A DNA stretch of 5,058 nucleotides from an uncultured Bacilli bacterium (GTDB taxonomy: Bacteria > Bacillota_I > Bacilli_A > RF39 > UBA660), in the NCBI GenBank assembly GCA_949113215.1, contig CARZYU010000010.1:634-5691 (forward strand), read 5' to 3'. Under the pieces are notes generated by a model. That model saw only the letters and a program-made list of their open reading frames with translations. It searched no databases and was not told the origin of the DNA. A program made the position numbers and the translations under genes. The number at the start of each line of letters is the position of its first letter. Position 1 is the stretch's first letter. Positions 1 to 4,753 of the stretch are shown here, in pieces.

Positions 1-506
1 GTAAAGTCTTCCATTTTTGGAAGTTCTTCAATCGAAGCAAGACCAAAATAATCTAGAAATTCACTCGTTGTCTTATAGAGAATGGGGCGTCCTGGAAGAT
101 CACTTCGTCCAAGTTCCTTTAAAAATCCCTTGGCAACCAACTTTCGTATCATCTGAGCACTGGATACGCCACGTATTTCGTCCACACCGATTCTTGTAAT
201 CGGTTCATTGTAAGCAACGATCGCTAACGTTTCTAAGGCCGATTGACTTAAGACATTGGTCTCAGGATTTTCAATCAAGCGTTGATAATACTCTTTGTGT
301 TCTTTTTTCGTTGTCAGTTTAAAAGCATTCCCTAAAAAGTCGATACGAATCCCTCGATCCTCTTTTTCATAATCGGTGCGAAGAGAACTGATGAGATCTT
401 TTGCTGTTTGTTCATCTATTTCTAAAATATCTTGCATTTGAGATAAAGTTAATCCCTCTTCCCCAACGACAAAAAGTAATCCTTCTAATACTGCTTTTTG
501 ATTCAT
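1..506 (-). CDS. scpB: Segregation and condensation protein B, C-terminal end missing (window edge)
   Basis: ScpB is a kleisin-associated (kite) subunit. It dimerises and binds ScpA to form the SMC-ScpA-ScpB condensin that organises and segregates the nucleoid. The visible 168 residues hold two winged-helix domains, roughly residues 1-75 and 85-160. The second carries the family hallmarks: ALETLAIVAYNEPITR (90-105), the EIRGV segment (110-114), ELGRSDLPGRPILY (131-144) and EFLDYFGL (149-156). ScpB proteins are usually about 190-200 residues, so only a short acidic C-terminal tail should be missing. The start ATG (504-506) overlaps the scpA stop in an ATGA quartet, which implies translational coupling and matched production of the two subunits. 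TCG serine codons occur at S89 and S158. The identification rests on motif recognition and on the scpA neighbour. Confidence 0.96.
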   Translation of the reverse strand, partial: MNQKAVLEGLLFVVGEEGLTLSQMQDILEIDEQTAKDLISSLRTDYEKEDRGIRIDFLGNAFKLTTKKEHKEYYQRLIENPETNVLSQSALETLAIVAYNEPITRIGVDEIRGVSSAQMIRKLVAKGFLKELGRSDLPGRPILYKTTSEFLDYFGLASIEELPKMEDF

Positions 507-1219
507 GCTCTCACCTCACAGACGATGTCTCCAAATTCTTTTTCTTGGGATAAATACAATTCATTCTTCCTCGCCATTTCCAAAATTGCTAGAAAAGTAA
601 CTACGACATAGGTTCTTGTCGTTTCTTCAAACAAATCGAAGAAGGAAACCTTCCCCTTCTCTTTGAGAATTCTCCTGATGCCTTGTCTTCGTTCCTCTAC
701 ACTAATTTCTTTGGTAGTTACTTTCGTATGGAGAGGTTTCTGTTCCTCTTTTCGTTTTAAAAACTTTTGAAAAGCATCTAACAAATCATCTAACGTCACA
801 TCACTTTGAATAACATTTTCTTCCGTGGCATATTGTCTTAAACTCTCTGGACTTTTGGTATAAATTTCCTGACGCAGTTCCTCTTTTTCTTTTAACGTTT
901 TGGTGATTTCTTGATACTGTTGGTACTCGACCAAACGTTGTCTTAATTTTTCTTCAGGGTTTTCTTCTTCCTCTTCTACTTCCTCGTTTTGACGTGGAAG
1001 AAGTTTATGTGATTTCATTTCAATGAGTTCCGAGGCCATCACGAGAAAAGAGCTGGCAATTTCCAAGTTCAATTCTTTCATGGTTTCAATATATCTTAAA
1101 TACTGTTCAATTACCAATTCAATTTTAACGGTAAAGATGTCCATCTTACTTTCTTTAATCAAATGAAGCAGCAAGTCTAATGGACCTTCAAACTGGTCAA
1201 TTGTAACTTGATAGTCCAT
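503..1219 (-). CDS. scpA: Segregation and condensation protein A (kleisin)
   Basis: ScpA is the kleisin subunit of bacterial condensin. It bridges the head of one SMC protomer to the neck of the other and recruits the ScpB dimer. The 238-residue product is close to the usual 240-255. The N-terminal helical domain has the signature FEGPLDLLLHLI (10-21) followed by IASSFLVMASELIEMKSHKLLP (54-75), which contacts the SMC neck. A glutamate-rich stretch (79-90) leads into a charged middle linker (about 90-165), the region expected to bind ScpB. The C-terminal winged helix (about 170-238) includes VSFFDLFEE and VVVTFLAILEMARK, which contacts the SMC head. The start at 1219 has upstream GTGAGG (1230-1235) and GTGAG (1223-1227) as possible ribosome binding sites; a further GAGG directly abuts the ATG. 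scpA is the first gene of the leftward scpA-scpB unit and overlaps scpB by four bases. Confidence 0.97.
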   Translation of the reverse strand: MDYQVTIDQFEGPLDLLLHLIKESKMDIFTVKIELVIEQYLRYIETMKELNLEIASSFLVMASELIEMKSHKLLPRQNEEVEEEEENPEEKLRQRLVEYQQYQEITKTLKEKEELRQEIYTKSPESLRQYATEENVIQSDVTLDDLLDAFQKFLKRKEEQKPLHTKVTTKEISVEERRQGIRRILKEKGKVSFFDLFEETTRTYVVVTFLAILEMARKNELYLSQEKEFGDIVCEVRA

Positions 1220-1243
1220 CCTCTCACATCCTCACTACTTAAA

Positions 1244-1252
1244 AGTATATCA
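1244..1252 (-). promoter_or_regulatory. Extended -10 sigma-A promoter for scpA-scpB
   Basis: Read on the minus strand, the site is TGATATACT: a TATACT -10 hexamer with the TG-n extension. No good -35 is found at 16-18 bases (TATCGC at 17), so the extended -10 would have to compensate. Transcription would start near 1237, giving a leader of under 20 bases that contains the GTGAGG ribosome binding site. Motif-based only. Confidence 0.5.
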
Positions 1253-1300
1253 TAAAAGAAGATTTTGCGATATCCTCTTTTCGGAAACCAAAAAATAGAG

Positions 1301-1306
1301 TATAAT
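1301..1306 (+). promoter_or_regulatory. Sigma-A -10 element for the tRNA-Ser / RNHCP transcript
   Basis: There is a perfect TATAAT ten bases before the tRNA 5' end, a normal distance for a stable RNA promoter whose start lies near 1312-1314. The -35 is weak: TTTTCG at 1278-1283 with a 17-base spacer. It is divergent from the scpA promoter, about 50 bases away. The poor -35 and the lack of a TG extension limit confidence. Confidence 0.6.
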
Positions 1307-1315
1307 AATTCTCGT

Positions 1316-1403
1316 GGAGAGTTGTCTGAGAGGTCGAAAGTGCAACACTCGAAATGTTGTGAACGGAAACGTTCCTAGGGTTCGAATCCCTAACTCTCCG
1401 CCA
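1316..1403 (+). tRNA. tRNA-Ser, anticodon CGA (reads UCG)
   Basis: The whole class II cloverleaf is visible. The acceptor GGAGAGT (1316-1322) pairs with ACTCTCC (1393-1399), followed by discriminator G1400 and an encoded CCA (1401-1403). The anticodon stem CAACA (1343-1347) pairs with TGTTG (1355-1359) around the loop CTCGAAA, which places anticodon CGA at 1350-1352. The long variable arm typical of serine tRNAs is GAACG / CGTTC (1361-1365 and 1370-1374) closed by a GAAA tetraloop. The T arm is TAGGG-TTCGAAT-CCCTA. Discriminator G and the long variable arm both agree with serine identity. Many low-GC genomes read UCG with the UGA-anticodon tRNA alone, so this is a dedicated reader. UCG codons do occur in the neighbouring scpB and spoVAD. 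There is no terminator after the CCA end. Confidence 0.97.
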
Positions 1404-1442
1404 AATAAGTAAACAACTTAAAAAGTTTAAGAGGAAATACAT

Positions 1443-1754
1443 ATGAAACGTTTTACGATGAGGGACGAAGAATTTATTTGTGAATATTGTGGAACTTTAG
1501 TACATCCACTGGAATATTCCGCAAGAGATCATTGCCCAAAGTGTCTTTACTCCAAACACGTCGACATCTTGCCAGGCGATCGTGAAAACTCTTGTAAGGG
1601 ATTATTAAAACCCATTGGAATTGAAAAATTCAAAGACAATTTCAAGATCGTTTATCGTTGTGAAACTTGTGGCAAACTTCATCGAAACATTATGGCAAAA
1701 GATGATAACATGGAGGAAATCATTCGGTTATCCAACCAAAAGGAAAGAGGTTAG
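1443..1754 (+). CDS. RNHCP-domain zinc-ribbon protein
   Basis: This small 103-residue protein has three CxxC knuckles: C13/C16, C31/C34 and C73/C76, plus a lone C51. They should bind one or two zinc ions. The core reads RDHCPKCLYSKHVD (28-41), then PGDR (44-47), C51-KGLLKPIGIE (51-61) and a YRCETCGKLH (71-80) second ribbon half. This is the pattern of the RNHCP family, named after its conserved motif; here the second motif position is Asp (D29) instead of Asn. The family has no established biochemical role; a nucleic-acid or ribosome-related function is only inferred from the zinc-ribbon form. The start is ATG 1443 with GAGGA at 1431-1435 seven bases upstream; a second in-frame ATG lies at 1458. 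It sits 40 bases after tRNA-Ser with no terminator or clear promoter between, so co-transcription is likely. Its stop codon lies in the 5' arm of the 1746-1778 hairpin. Confidence 0.88.
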   Translation: MKRFTMRDEEFICEYCGTLVHPLEYSARDHCPKCLYSKHVDILPGDRENSCKGLLKPIGIEKFKDNFKIVYRCETCGKLHRNIMAKDDNMEEIIRLSNQKERG

Positions 1755-1778
1755 TTTTTAATAACTACCTCTTTTTTT
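1746..1778 (+). terminator. Intrinsic terminator shared by convergent genes
   Basis: AGAGGTTAGTT (1746-1756) pairs with AACTACCTCT (1763-1772) as 10 base pairs with one bulged T, followed by seven T residues (1772-1778). It fits a rho-independent terminator for the plus-strand RNHCP gene. In the other direction the same stem is followed by CTCTTTCCTTTT, a poorer U-tract, so it may also end the leftward gene, less efficiently. Both stop codons (TAG at 1752-1754 plus, TAG at 1765-1767 minus) lie within the hairpin. Confidence 0.88.
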
Positions 1779-2700
1779 GTAAGATGACAACATGATCTTT
1801 CTTATCTTGCCCCTCTTCCAAATAGCGATCCATTTCTAACACTCTCATTTTAACATCTGGCAAAAAGGAGCGGTACTCTTTTTGCAATTCAAATTTACGA
1901 GAACGATAGATACTTGGATACAAATATTCGGACACTACAATTCCTTTTGGATTGAGATGATCGTTTACCAAAGAAGAAAGAGTTTGATAAAATTCTTGTT
2001 TTCTTTCTTGATATTGCTTTTCCTCTTCTTTTCCTCTTCTTAAAACATATTGTGCAATATTGGAAAGCAAAATAATATCGTACATTTTTAGTGATCTTAC
2101 TTTTGGCAAAGATAATAAATCACTTTCTACAAATGGAATTTCCTTCTCTTTGAAACACTCTTTTGCCTTTTGATATTGTTCTTTATTCGTATAAGGATTC
2201 CTACTATACAAAGCATAAGTAGCGCAAGGTTCTTCTAAGAATAATTCACTGGCAATCAAACAAGAAGAAAACGATCCATATAACGTATCCCAAAAATAGC
2301 GAATATCCCAAGGCAACTGACTTCGAAATTGTTGATAAATTTCTTTAGAAAAAAGTTGATGATAATCTTTCGTATTAAAATACTTCATAAAAGTATTATG
2401 ATCCAATGCTTTCACTGCGGTGAATTTTAATTCCTGAACGTAACGTTGAAGACGATTGATATCAAAAGTTTCTACGGATTTTGCTCCTACTAAAAAGGCA
2501 TTAAAGGCATGATCTCCCGATGAGGCAACCGTTAAAACGTCTTTTTCCTTAAAGTCTAGTTTACTATAATAATCCGTTAAATTTTCTGTTGACCAAAGGT
2601 AAGTAGGAGCATAGGTTGTAAATCTCGGACAAAACAATTGCCCTTTATCCATAATAGTAACGACAGCGCTAATATCCTTTTCTATCATCTCTCGATTCAT
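1765..2700 (-). CDS. SAM-binding-fold protein, DUF3419/BtaA-like
   Basis: This is a cytosolic protein of 311 residues with a Rossmann-type SAM-binding core. Motif I is DVLTVASSGDHAF (54-66), ending strand 1 with the SSGD turn. About 20 residues later comes an acidic strand-2 end, ETFDIN (77-82), where D80 would hold the ribose. It is followed by QELKFTAVKALDHNTFMKYF (89-108). A motif IV-like strand YDIILLSNIAQY lies at 207-218, and a C-terminal strand HVVILQ at 303-308. The glycine-poor motif I followed by DxN and an xLELKxxAxxxL helix recalls the DUF3419 family, which includes BtaA, the diacylglycerol 3-amino-3-carboxypropyltransferase. The fold assignment is firmer than the family, and no substrate can be read from the sequence; an ordinary methyltransferase is the alternative. 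The frame is open to an ATG at 2748, but 2700 is chosen because a promoter and a strong ribosome binding site lie inside the extension. It is monocistronic, between two terminators. Confidence 0.72.
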   Translation of the reverse strand: MNREMIEKDISAVVTIMDKGQLFCPRFTTYAPTYLWSTENLTDYYSKLDFKEKDVLTVASSGDHAFNAFLVGAKSVETFDINRLQRYVQELKFTAVKALDHNTFMKYFNTKDYHQLFSKEIYQQFRSQLPWDIRYFWDTLYGSFSSCLIASELFLEEPCATYALYSRNPYTNKEQYQKAKECFKEKEIPFVESDLLSLPKVRSLKMYDIILLSNIAQYVLRRGKEEEKQYQERKQEFYQTLSSLVNDHLNPKGIVVSEYLYPSIYRSRKFELQKEYRSFLPDVKMRVLEMDRYLEEGQDKKDHVVILQKKR

Positions 2701-2713
2701 TTTACTTCCCCCT
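2701..2713 (-). promoter_or_regulatory. Ribosome binding site that fixes the start of the SAM-fold gene
   Basis: On the minus strand AGGGGG (2708-2713) stands seven bases before ATG 2700. The upstream in-frame ATG at 2748 has no such site and lies inside the terminator of the preceding operon, so 2700 is the better start. Confidence 0.8.
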
Positions 2714-2727
2714 TTAAAGTGGTTCCT

Positions 2728-2736
2728 ATTATACCA
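2728..2736 (-). promoter_or_regulatory. Extended -10 sigma-A promoter for the SAM-fold gene
   Basis: Minus-strand TGGTATAAT is a perfect TATAAT (2728-2733) with the TG-n extension (2734-2736). The -35 position at 17 bases (2751-2756, TTTTTC) falls in the U-tract of the spoVA terminator and is weak. Transcription would start near 2721, giving a leader of about 20 bases carrying the AGGGGG site. An inverted repeat, AAAGTG (2716-2721) with CACTTT (2737-2742), brackets the -10. Confidence 0.75.
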
Positions 2737-2746
2737 CACTTTGCCC

Positions 2747-2772
2747 AAAAGAAAAAGACTTTTCAGTCTTTT
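2747..2772 (-). terminator. Intrinsic terminator of the spoVA operon
   Basis: On the minus strand AAAAGACT (2765-2772) pairs perfectly with AGTCTTTT (2753-2760) around a GAAA tetraloop (2761-2764), followed by a T-rich tract, TTTTTCTTTT. The spoVAE TGA stop (2763-2765) lies at the loop. Only 11 bases separate the end of this element from the next gene's extended -10, so the terminator insulates the sigma-A gene from forespore transcription. Confidence 0.85.
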
Positions 2773-3113
2773 GGTTTAAAGAATAATGTAAAGAGAAAAG
2801 TAAAGATAATGGCTGCTGTAATTCCGGAAGCAGTAAGATCAAACATTCCAACTAAGAGCCCAATGATACCAAGGTCTTGGCTACGTGCTAAGGCACCATG
2901 AATGAGTTGATGTCCAAAGGAAGTGATAGGAACCAATGCTCCACCACCTGCCCAGAGTACAATCTTATCATAAATTCCAAAGGTATCGAGAGCAGCTCCC
3001 AAGATTACCAAAATACTCGTGATATGTCCTGGAGTCAACTTAGTGTTGTCTAAGATAATTTGGGAAATCAAACAGACCAATCCTGCAAAGAGAAAGGCAT
3101 TCAAGTAAATCAT
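2763..3113 (-). CDS. spoVAE: Stage V sporulation protein AE (SpoVAEb type)
   Basis: This is an integral membrane protein of the spoVA complex, which imports dipicolinic acid (Ca-DPA) into the forespore and releases it on germination. The 116 residues match the usual SpoVAEb length. Hydrophobic segments lie at about 4-22, 30-47, 56-70 and 82-112, leaving few polar loops. The signature DTFGIYDK (43-50), then GGGALVPITSFGH (56-68), is shared with SpoVAC: the D-K to P-I-T-x-F-x-H spacing is identical (D49 to P62 to H68 here, D77 to P90 to H96 there). Both belong to the same SpoVAC/SpoVAEb family. The start ATG (3111-3113) overlaps the spoVAD stop as ATGA, with AGGTGGG just upstream, so translation is coupled. 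It is the last gene of the operon. No SpoVAEa or SpoVAF follows; a terminator comes directly after the stop. Confidence 0.93.
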   Translation of the reverse strand: MIYLNAFLFAGLVCLISQIILDNTKLTPGHITSILVILGAALDTFGIYDKIVLWAGGGALVPITSFGHQLIHGALARSQDLGIIGLLVGMFDLTASGITAAIIFTFLFTLFFKPKD

Positions 3114-4114
3114 TTTCCCACCTCACTCTCTAAGCTAATCGCATGAGCGATACTTAAAATATTTTCCTTTTGGTAGACGAAAGTTGGACTAAAGAGTGCT
3201 CCTGTTGCCACTAATAATACTCTCTTTAAGGTTCCTTCTTCTAGAAGTTTTAAGATATGCCCGTAATTGACAAGAGCACTACAAACTGGTCCACTTCCAC
3301 CTGCTAACACTTCTTTTTGATTGTTCAAATCGTATAACAAGGTTCCACAATCGTTATAGTGTTCTCCAATTTCCAATTGATACTCTGCCTTCATATAATC
3401 CTTTAGGATTTCTTTTCCATACATTCCAAGATCTCCTGTTAAAATCAAATCATAATAACTAGGATCTCTTCCTAAATCCGTCAGGTGTTGATGAATGGTA
3501 TCCGCTGCTGCTGGGACCATCACGGCACCCATGTGCAAGGGATCATTCTGATTCATGTCGACAATTCTTCCGATGGTAGCACTTTCCACTTTGATCTTGC
3601 TCTTTTCATTGGATAGATAGACACAAGCTCCACCTGTTGCGGTGAAAGTTGCCGTCTTTGGTTTTGGTGCTCCATACTCCGTTGGATTACGGAATTGTTT
3701 TTCACTCGACATGTTGTGAGAACTTGTCGCTGCTAAACAGTTGTTGATCTTTCCACCCTCAATAAAAGTCGAACCAATGATCATTCCTTCAATACTTGTT
3801 GCACAGGCACTGTAAATTCCAAGGAAAGGGGTTTTTAACTTTTGTGATCCATAGCAAGAAGAAGAAATTTGATTTAAAAGGTCTCCTGCAATAATTAAAT
3901 CGAGATCTTCCTTTTGTTTTCCTAACTTCTTTAGAACAATTTTCATACTATCTTCTAAGAGTTTTACTTCTGCCTTTTCCCAACTCTTTTCTCCTAGATA
4001 AAGATCCTTTTCATAGACTTTATCAAATGTATTTTTTAAAGGTCCCTTAGCTTCATATGGACCTGCTACTGTACTACTTTTACCAATGTATACTTTGTTA
4101 AATTTGAATGTCAT
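3110..4114 (-). CDS. spoVAD: Stage V sporulation protein AD, DPA-binding thiolase-fold protein
   Basis: SpoVAD is the peripheral component of the spoVA channel. It has a thiolase/ketoacyl-synthase fold but binds dipicolinic acid instead of doing acyl chemistry. The 334-residue length fits (about 338 in Bacillus). Visible family landmarks are the N-terminal YIGKSSTVAGPYE (9-21); AGDLLNQISSSCYGS (76-90); GIYSACATSIEGM (99-111), with C104 at the thiolase nucleophile position; the SSHN segment (131-134); TATGGACVYLS (158-168); PAAADTIHQH (201-210); NDCGTLLYD (254-262); and the glycine-rich GGSGPVCSALVNYG (272-285). GGAGG (4123-4127) lies inside the last codons of spoVAC, eight bases before the ATG, and the intergenic gap is only four bases. 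The last codon overlaps spoVAE by ATGA. S136 is a TCG codon. No truncation or frameshift is seen. Confidence 0.96.
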   Translation of the reverse strand: MTFKFNKVYIGKSSTVAGPYEAKGPLKNTFDKVYEKDLYLGEKSWEKAEVKLLEDSMKIVLKKLGKQKEDLDLIIAGDLLNQISSSCYGSQKLKTPFLGIYSACATSIEGMIIGSTFIEGGKINNCLAATSSHNMSSEKQFRNPTEYGAPKPKTATFTATGGACVYLSNEKSKIKVESATIGRIVDMNQNDPLHMGAVMVPAAADTIHQHLTDLGRDPSYYDLILTGDLGMYGKEILKDYMKAEYQLEIGEHYNDCGTLLYDLNNQKEVLAGGSGPVCSALVNYGHILKLLEEGTLKRVLLVATGALFSPTFVYQKENILSIAHAISLESEVGK

Positions 4115-4118
4115 AATC

Positions 4119-4559
4119 TTATCCTCCCATAATCAGCAATCGAAGCATTCCAAAGAACCAAGCAGCTACCACTCCATAAAGAATCACGGAACCTGCTAGT
4201 TTAAAGATATTGGTTCCAATTCCATAGATTGGTCCTTCCTTTTTGTACTCCATTCCAGCTGAAGTCATGGAATGAGCGAACCCAGTAATTGGGATCAATA
4301 ATCCACATTTGGCAAAAGTAACCCATTTATCGAAAAAGCCTAACGCTGTAAACAAAGATGCAATAAAGATTAAGGTTACGATCATAAAGATCGATGCATC
4401 TTTGGTAGAAATATCGAACCAATAGGAATAAAGATCGATTAAAAGTTGACCTAGTACTCCAATTAGTCCTCCTATGACAAAGGCAATGATTCCATTTTTT
4501 ACTCTCGTTTCTTTTGGTTTGTGTTTTTCTATGATTTTTTCATATTTTTTTGTTTCCAT
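4119..4559 (-). CDS. spoVAC: Stage V sporulation protein AC, membrane channel subunit
   Basis: SpoVAC is an inner forespore membrane protein, reported in Bacillus to act as a mechanosensitive channel for DPA efflux early in germination. The 146-residue length fits (about 150). After a polar, Lys-rich N-terminus (1-22) with the typical KPKETRVKN run come hydrophobic segments at about 23-43, 57-76, 83-97 and 117-143. The conserved cytoplasmic/re-entrant block GFFDKWVTFAKCG (74-86), LLIPITGFAHSMTSAGMEYKKEG (87-109) is almost diagnostic. It is homologous to the SpoVAE block but keeps the MEYKKEG tail that SpoVAE lacks. The start ATG 4557-4559 is preceded by GGTGAT (4563-4568); the next in-frame Met is deep in TM2, so this start is secure. 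It is the first gene of the operon, with a sigma-G promoter directly upstream. Confidence 0.95.
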   Translation of the reverse strand: METKKYEKIIEKHKPKETRVKNGIIAFVIGGLIGVLGQLLIDLYSYWFDISTKDASIFMIVTLIFIASLFTALGFFDKWVTFAKCGLLIPITGFAHSMTSAGMEYKKEGPIYGIGTNIFKLAGSVILYGVVAAWFFGMLRLLIMGG

Positions 4560-4573
4560 CTAATCACCATTTG

Positions 4574-4603
4574 TAGTATGGTAATCTTTTTTCTTCTTTA
4601 TAC
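4574..4603 (-). promoter_or_regulatory. Forespore sigma-G promoter for spoVAC-D-E
   Basis: On the minus strand GTATA (4599-4603), an 18-base spacer, then CATACTA (4574-4580) match the known sigma-G consensus (GHATR, 17-18 bases, CATWHTA) at every position. Only 14 bases separate the -10 from the spoVAC ATG, so the leader must be very short. Forespore-specific expression is what is known for spoVA in Bacillus and Clostridium. Confidence 0.85.
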
Positions 4604-4615
4604 TATTAGTTAACA

Positions 4616-4671
4616 AAATAGTAAAATGCAATTTTTATATATTGATAATTATTAAGTTGCATTTACTTTTT
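4616..4671. repeat. Imperfect inverted repeat in the divergent intergenic region
   Basis: AGTAAAATGCAA (4620-4631) and TTGCATTTACT (4657-4667) are complementary over 11 pairs with one extra A in the left arm. Three more A-T pairs lie outside one mismatch (4616-4618 with 4669-4671), and the loop is about 25 AT-rich bases. On the plus strand the right arm runs into five T residues (4667-4671). It lies 13 bases upstream of the sigma-G -35. It may be an operator for a dimeric regulator, or a weak hairpin; the sequence does not decide. Confidence 0.6.
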
Positions 4672-4683
4672 AAAACAATATGT

Positions 4684-4707
4684 AAGCAAGAAATTCTTGC
4701 TTTTTTT
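4684..4707 (+). terminator. Intrinsic terminator hairpin without an upstream plus-strand gene
   Basis: AAGCAAG (4684-4690) pairs with CTTGCTT (4696-4702) around AAATT, followed by five further T residues (4703-4707). It is oriented to stop plus-strand transcription, but the only thing upstream on that strand is about 120 bases of intergenic DNA and the antisense of spoVAC. The 3' arm contains the -35 hexamer of the next promoter. Confidence 0.65.
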
Positions 4708-4725
4708 GTGGAAATATGATAAAAT
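4697..4725 (+). promoter_or_regulatory. Strong sigma-A promoter for the unknown edge gene
   Basis: TTGCTT (4697-4702), a spacer of exactly 17 bases, then TAAAAT (4720-4725) with a TG-n extension at 4717-4719. Transcription should start near 4731-4733, just at the small CCCTA/TAGGG inverted repeat of the leader. It is divergent from the sigma-G promoter, so the two flanking units are expressed in different cell states. Confidence 0.8.
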
Positions 4726-4730
4726 AAGGA

Positions 4731-4748
4731 CCCTATATGTAGGGGTGG
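4731..4748 (+). promoter_or_regulatory. Leader hairpin and ribosome binding site of the edge gene
   Basis: CCCTA (4731-4735) can pair with TAGGG (4740-4744) around TATG. The ribosome binding site AGGGGTGG (4741-4748) begins in the right arm and ends five bases before ATG 4754. The hairpin would form the very 5' end of the transcript and partly mask the binding site. With only five pairs it is a modest structure. Confidence 0.45.
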
Positions 4749-4753
4749 TTAGA

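Noticed and set aside
17..199. Plus-strand open frame of 60 codons
   Set aside because: It lies opposite scpB, has no recognisable protein features and no ribosome binding site; it is a shadow frame.
503..1219. Possibility of a Mollicutes-type code with UGA as tryptophan
   Set aside because: scpA, spoVAD and spoVAE all end at TGA at their family lengths, two of them in ATGA overlaps, and Trp is encoded by TGG.
1224..1229. ATG-TGA minimal start-stop upstream of scpA
   Set aside because: The candidate binding site directly abuts this ATG, leaving no spacing; it is more likely a by-product of two overlapping GTGAGG-like repeats.
1417..1431. Perfect palindrome CTTAAA-AAG-TTTAAG between tRNA-Ser and the RNHCP gene
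   Set aside because: Almost all A-T pairs, a three-base loop and no T-run; too weak to be a terminator or a convincing regulatory hairpin.
1239..1442. Minus-strand open frame of 67 codons
   Set aside because: It runs antisense through tRNA-Ser and the promoter region; its RVRDSNP-type residues are the usual translation of a tRNA T arm read backwards.
2701..2748. Sixteen extra N-terminal codons of the SAM-fold protein, starting at ATG 2748
   Set aside because: The extension is encoded by the spoVA terminator and an extended -10 promoter, and the start lacks a ribosome binding site, whereas 2700 has AGGGGG seven bases upstream.
2638..2901. Plus-strand open frame of 87 codons
   Set aside because: It crosses the spoVA terminator and the opposite promoter and overlaps two better-supported minus-strand genes; no family resemblance.
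4599..4604. Plus-strand TATACT as a possible promoter for a small RNA ending at 4707
   Set aside because: No -35 at 16-18 bases and no TG extension; the same bases are the -35 of the sigma-G promoter on the other strand.
4601..4629. Second sigma-G-like pair, GCATT (4625-4629) and AATAGTA (4601-4607), 17-base spacer, minus strand
   Set aside because: It mismatches the consensus at one -35 and two -10 positions, while the GTATA/CATACTA pair just downstream matches fully.
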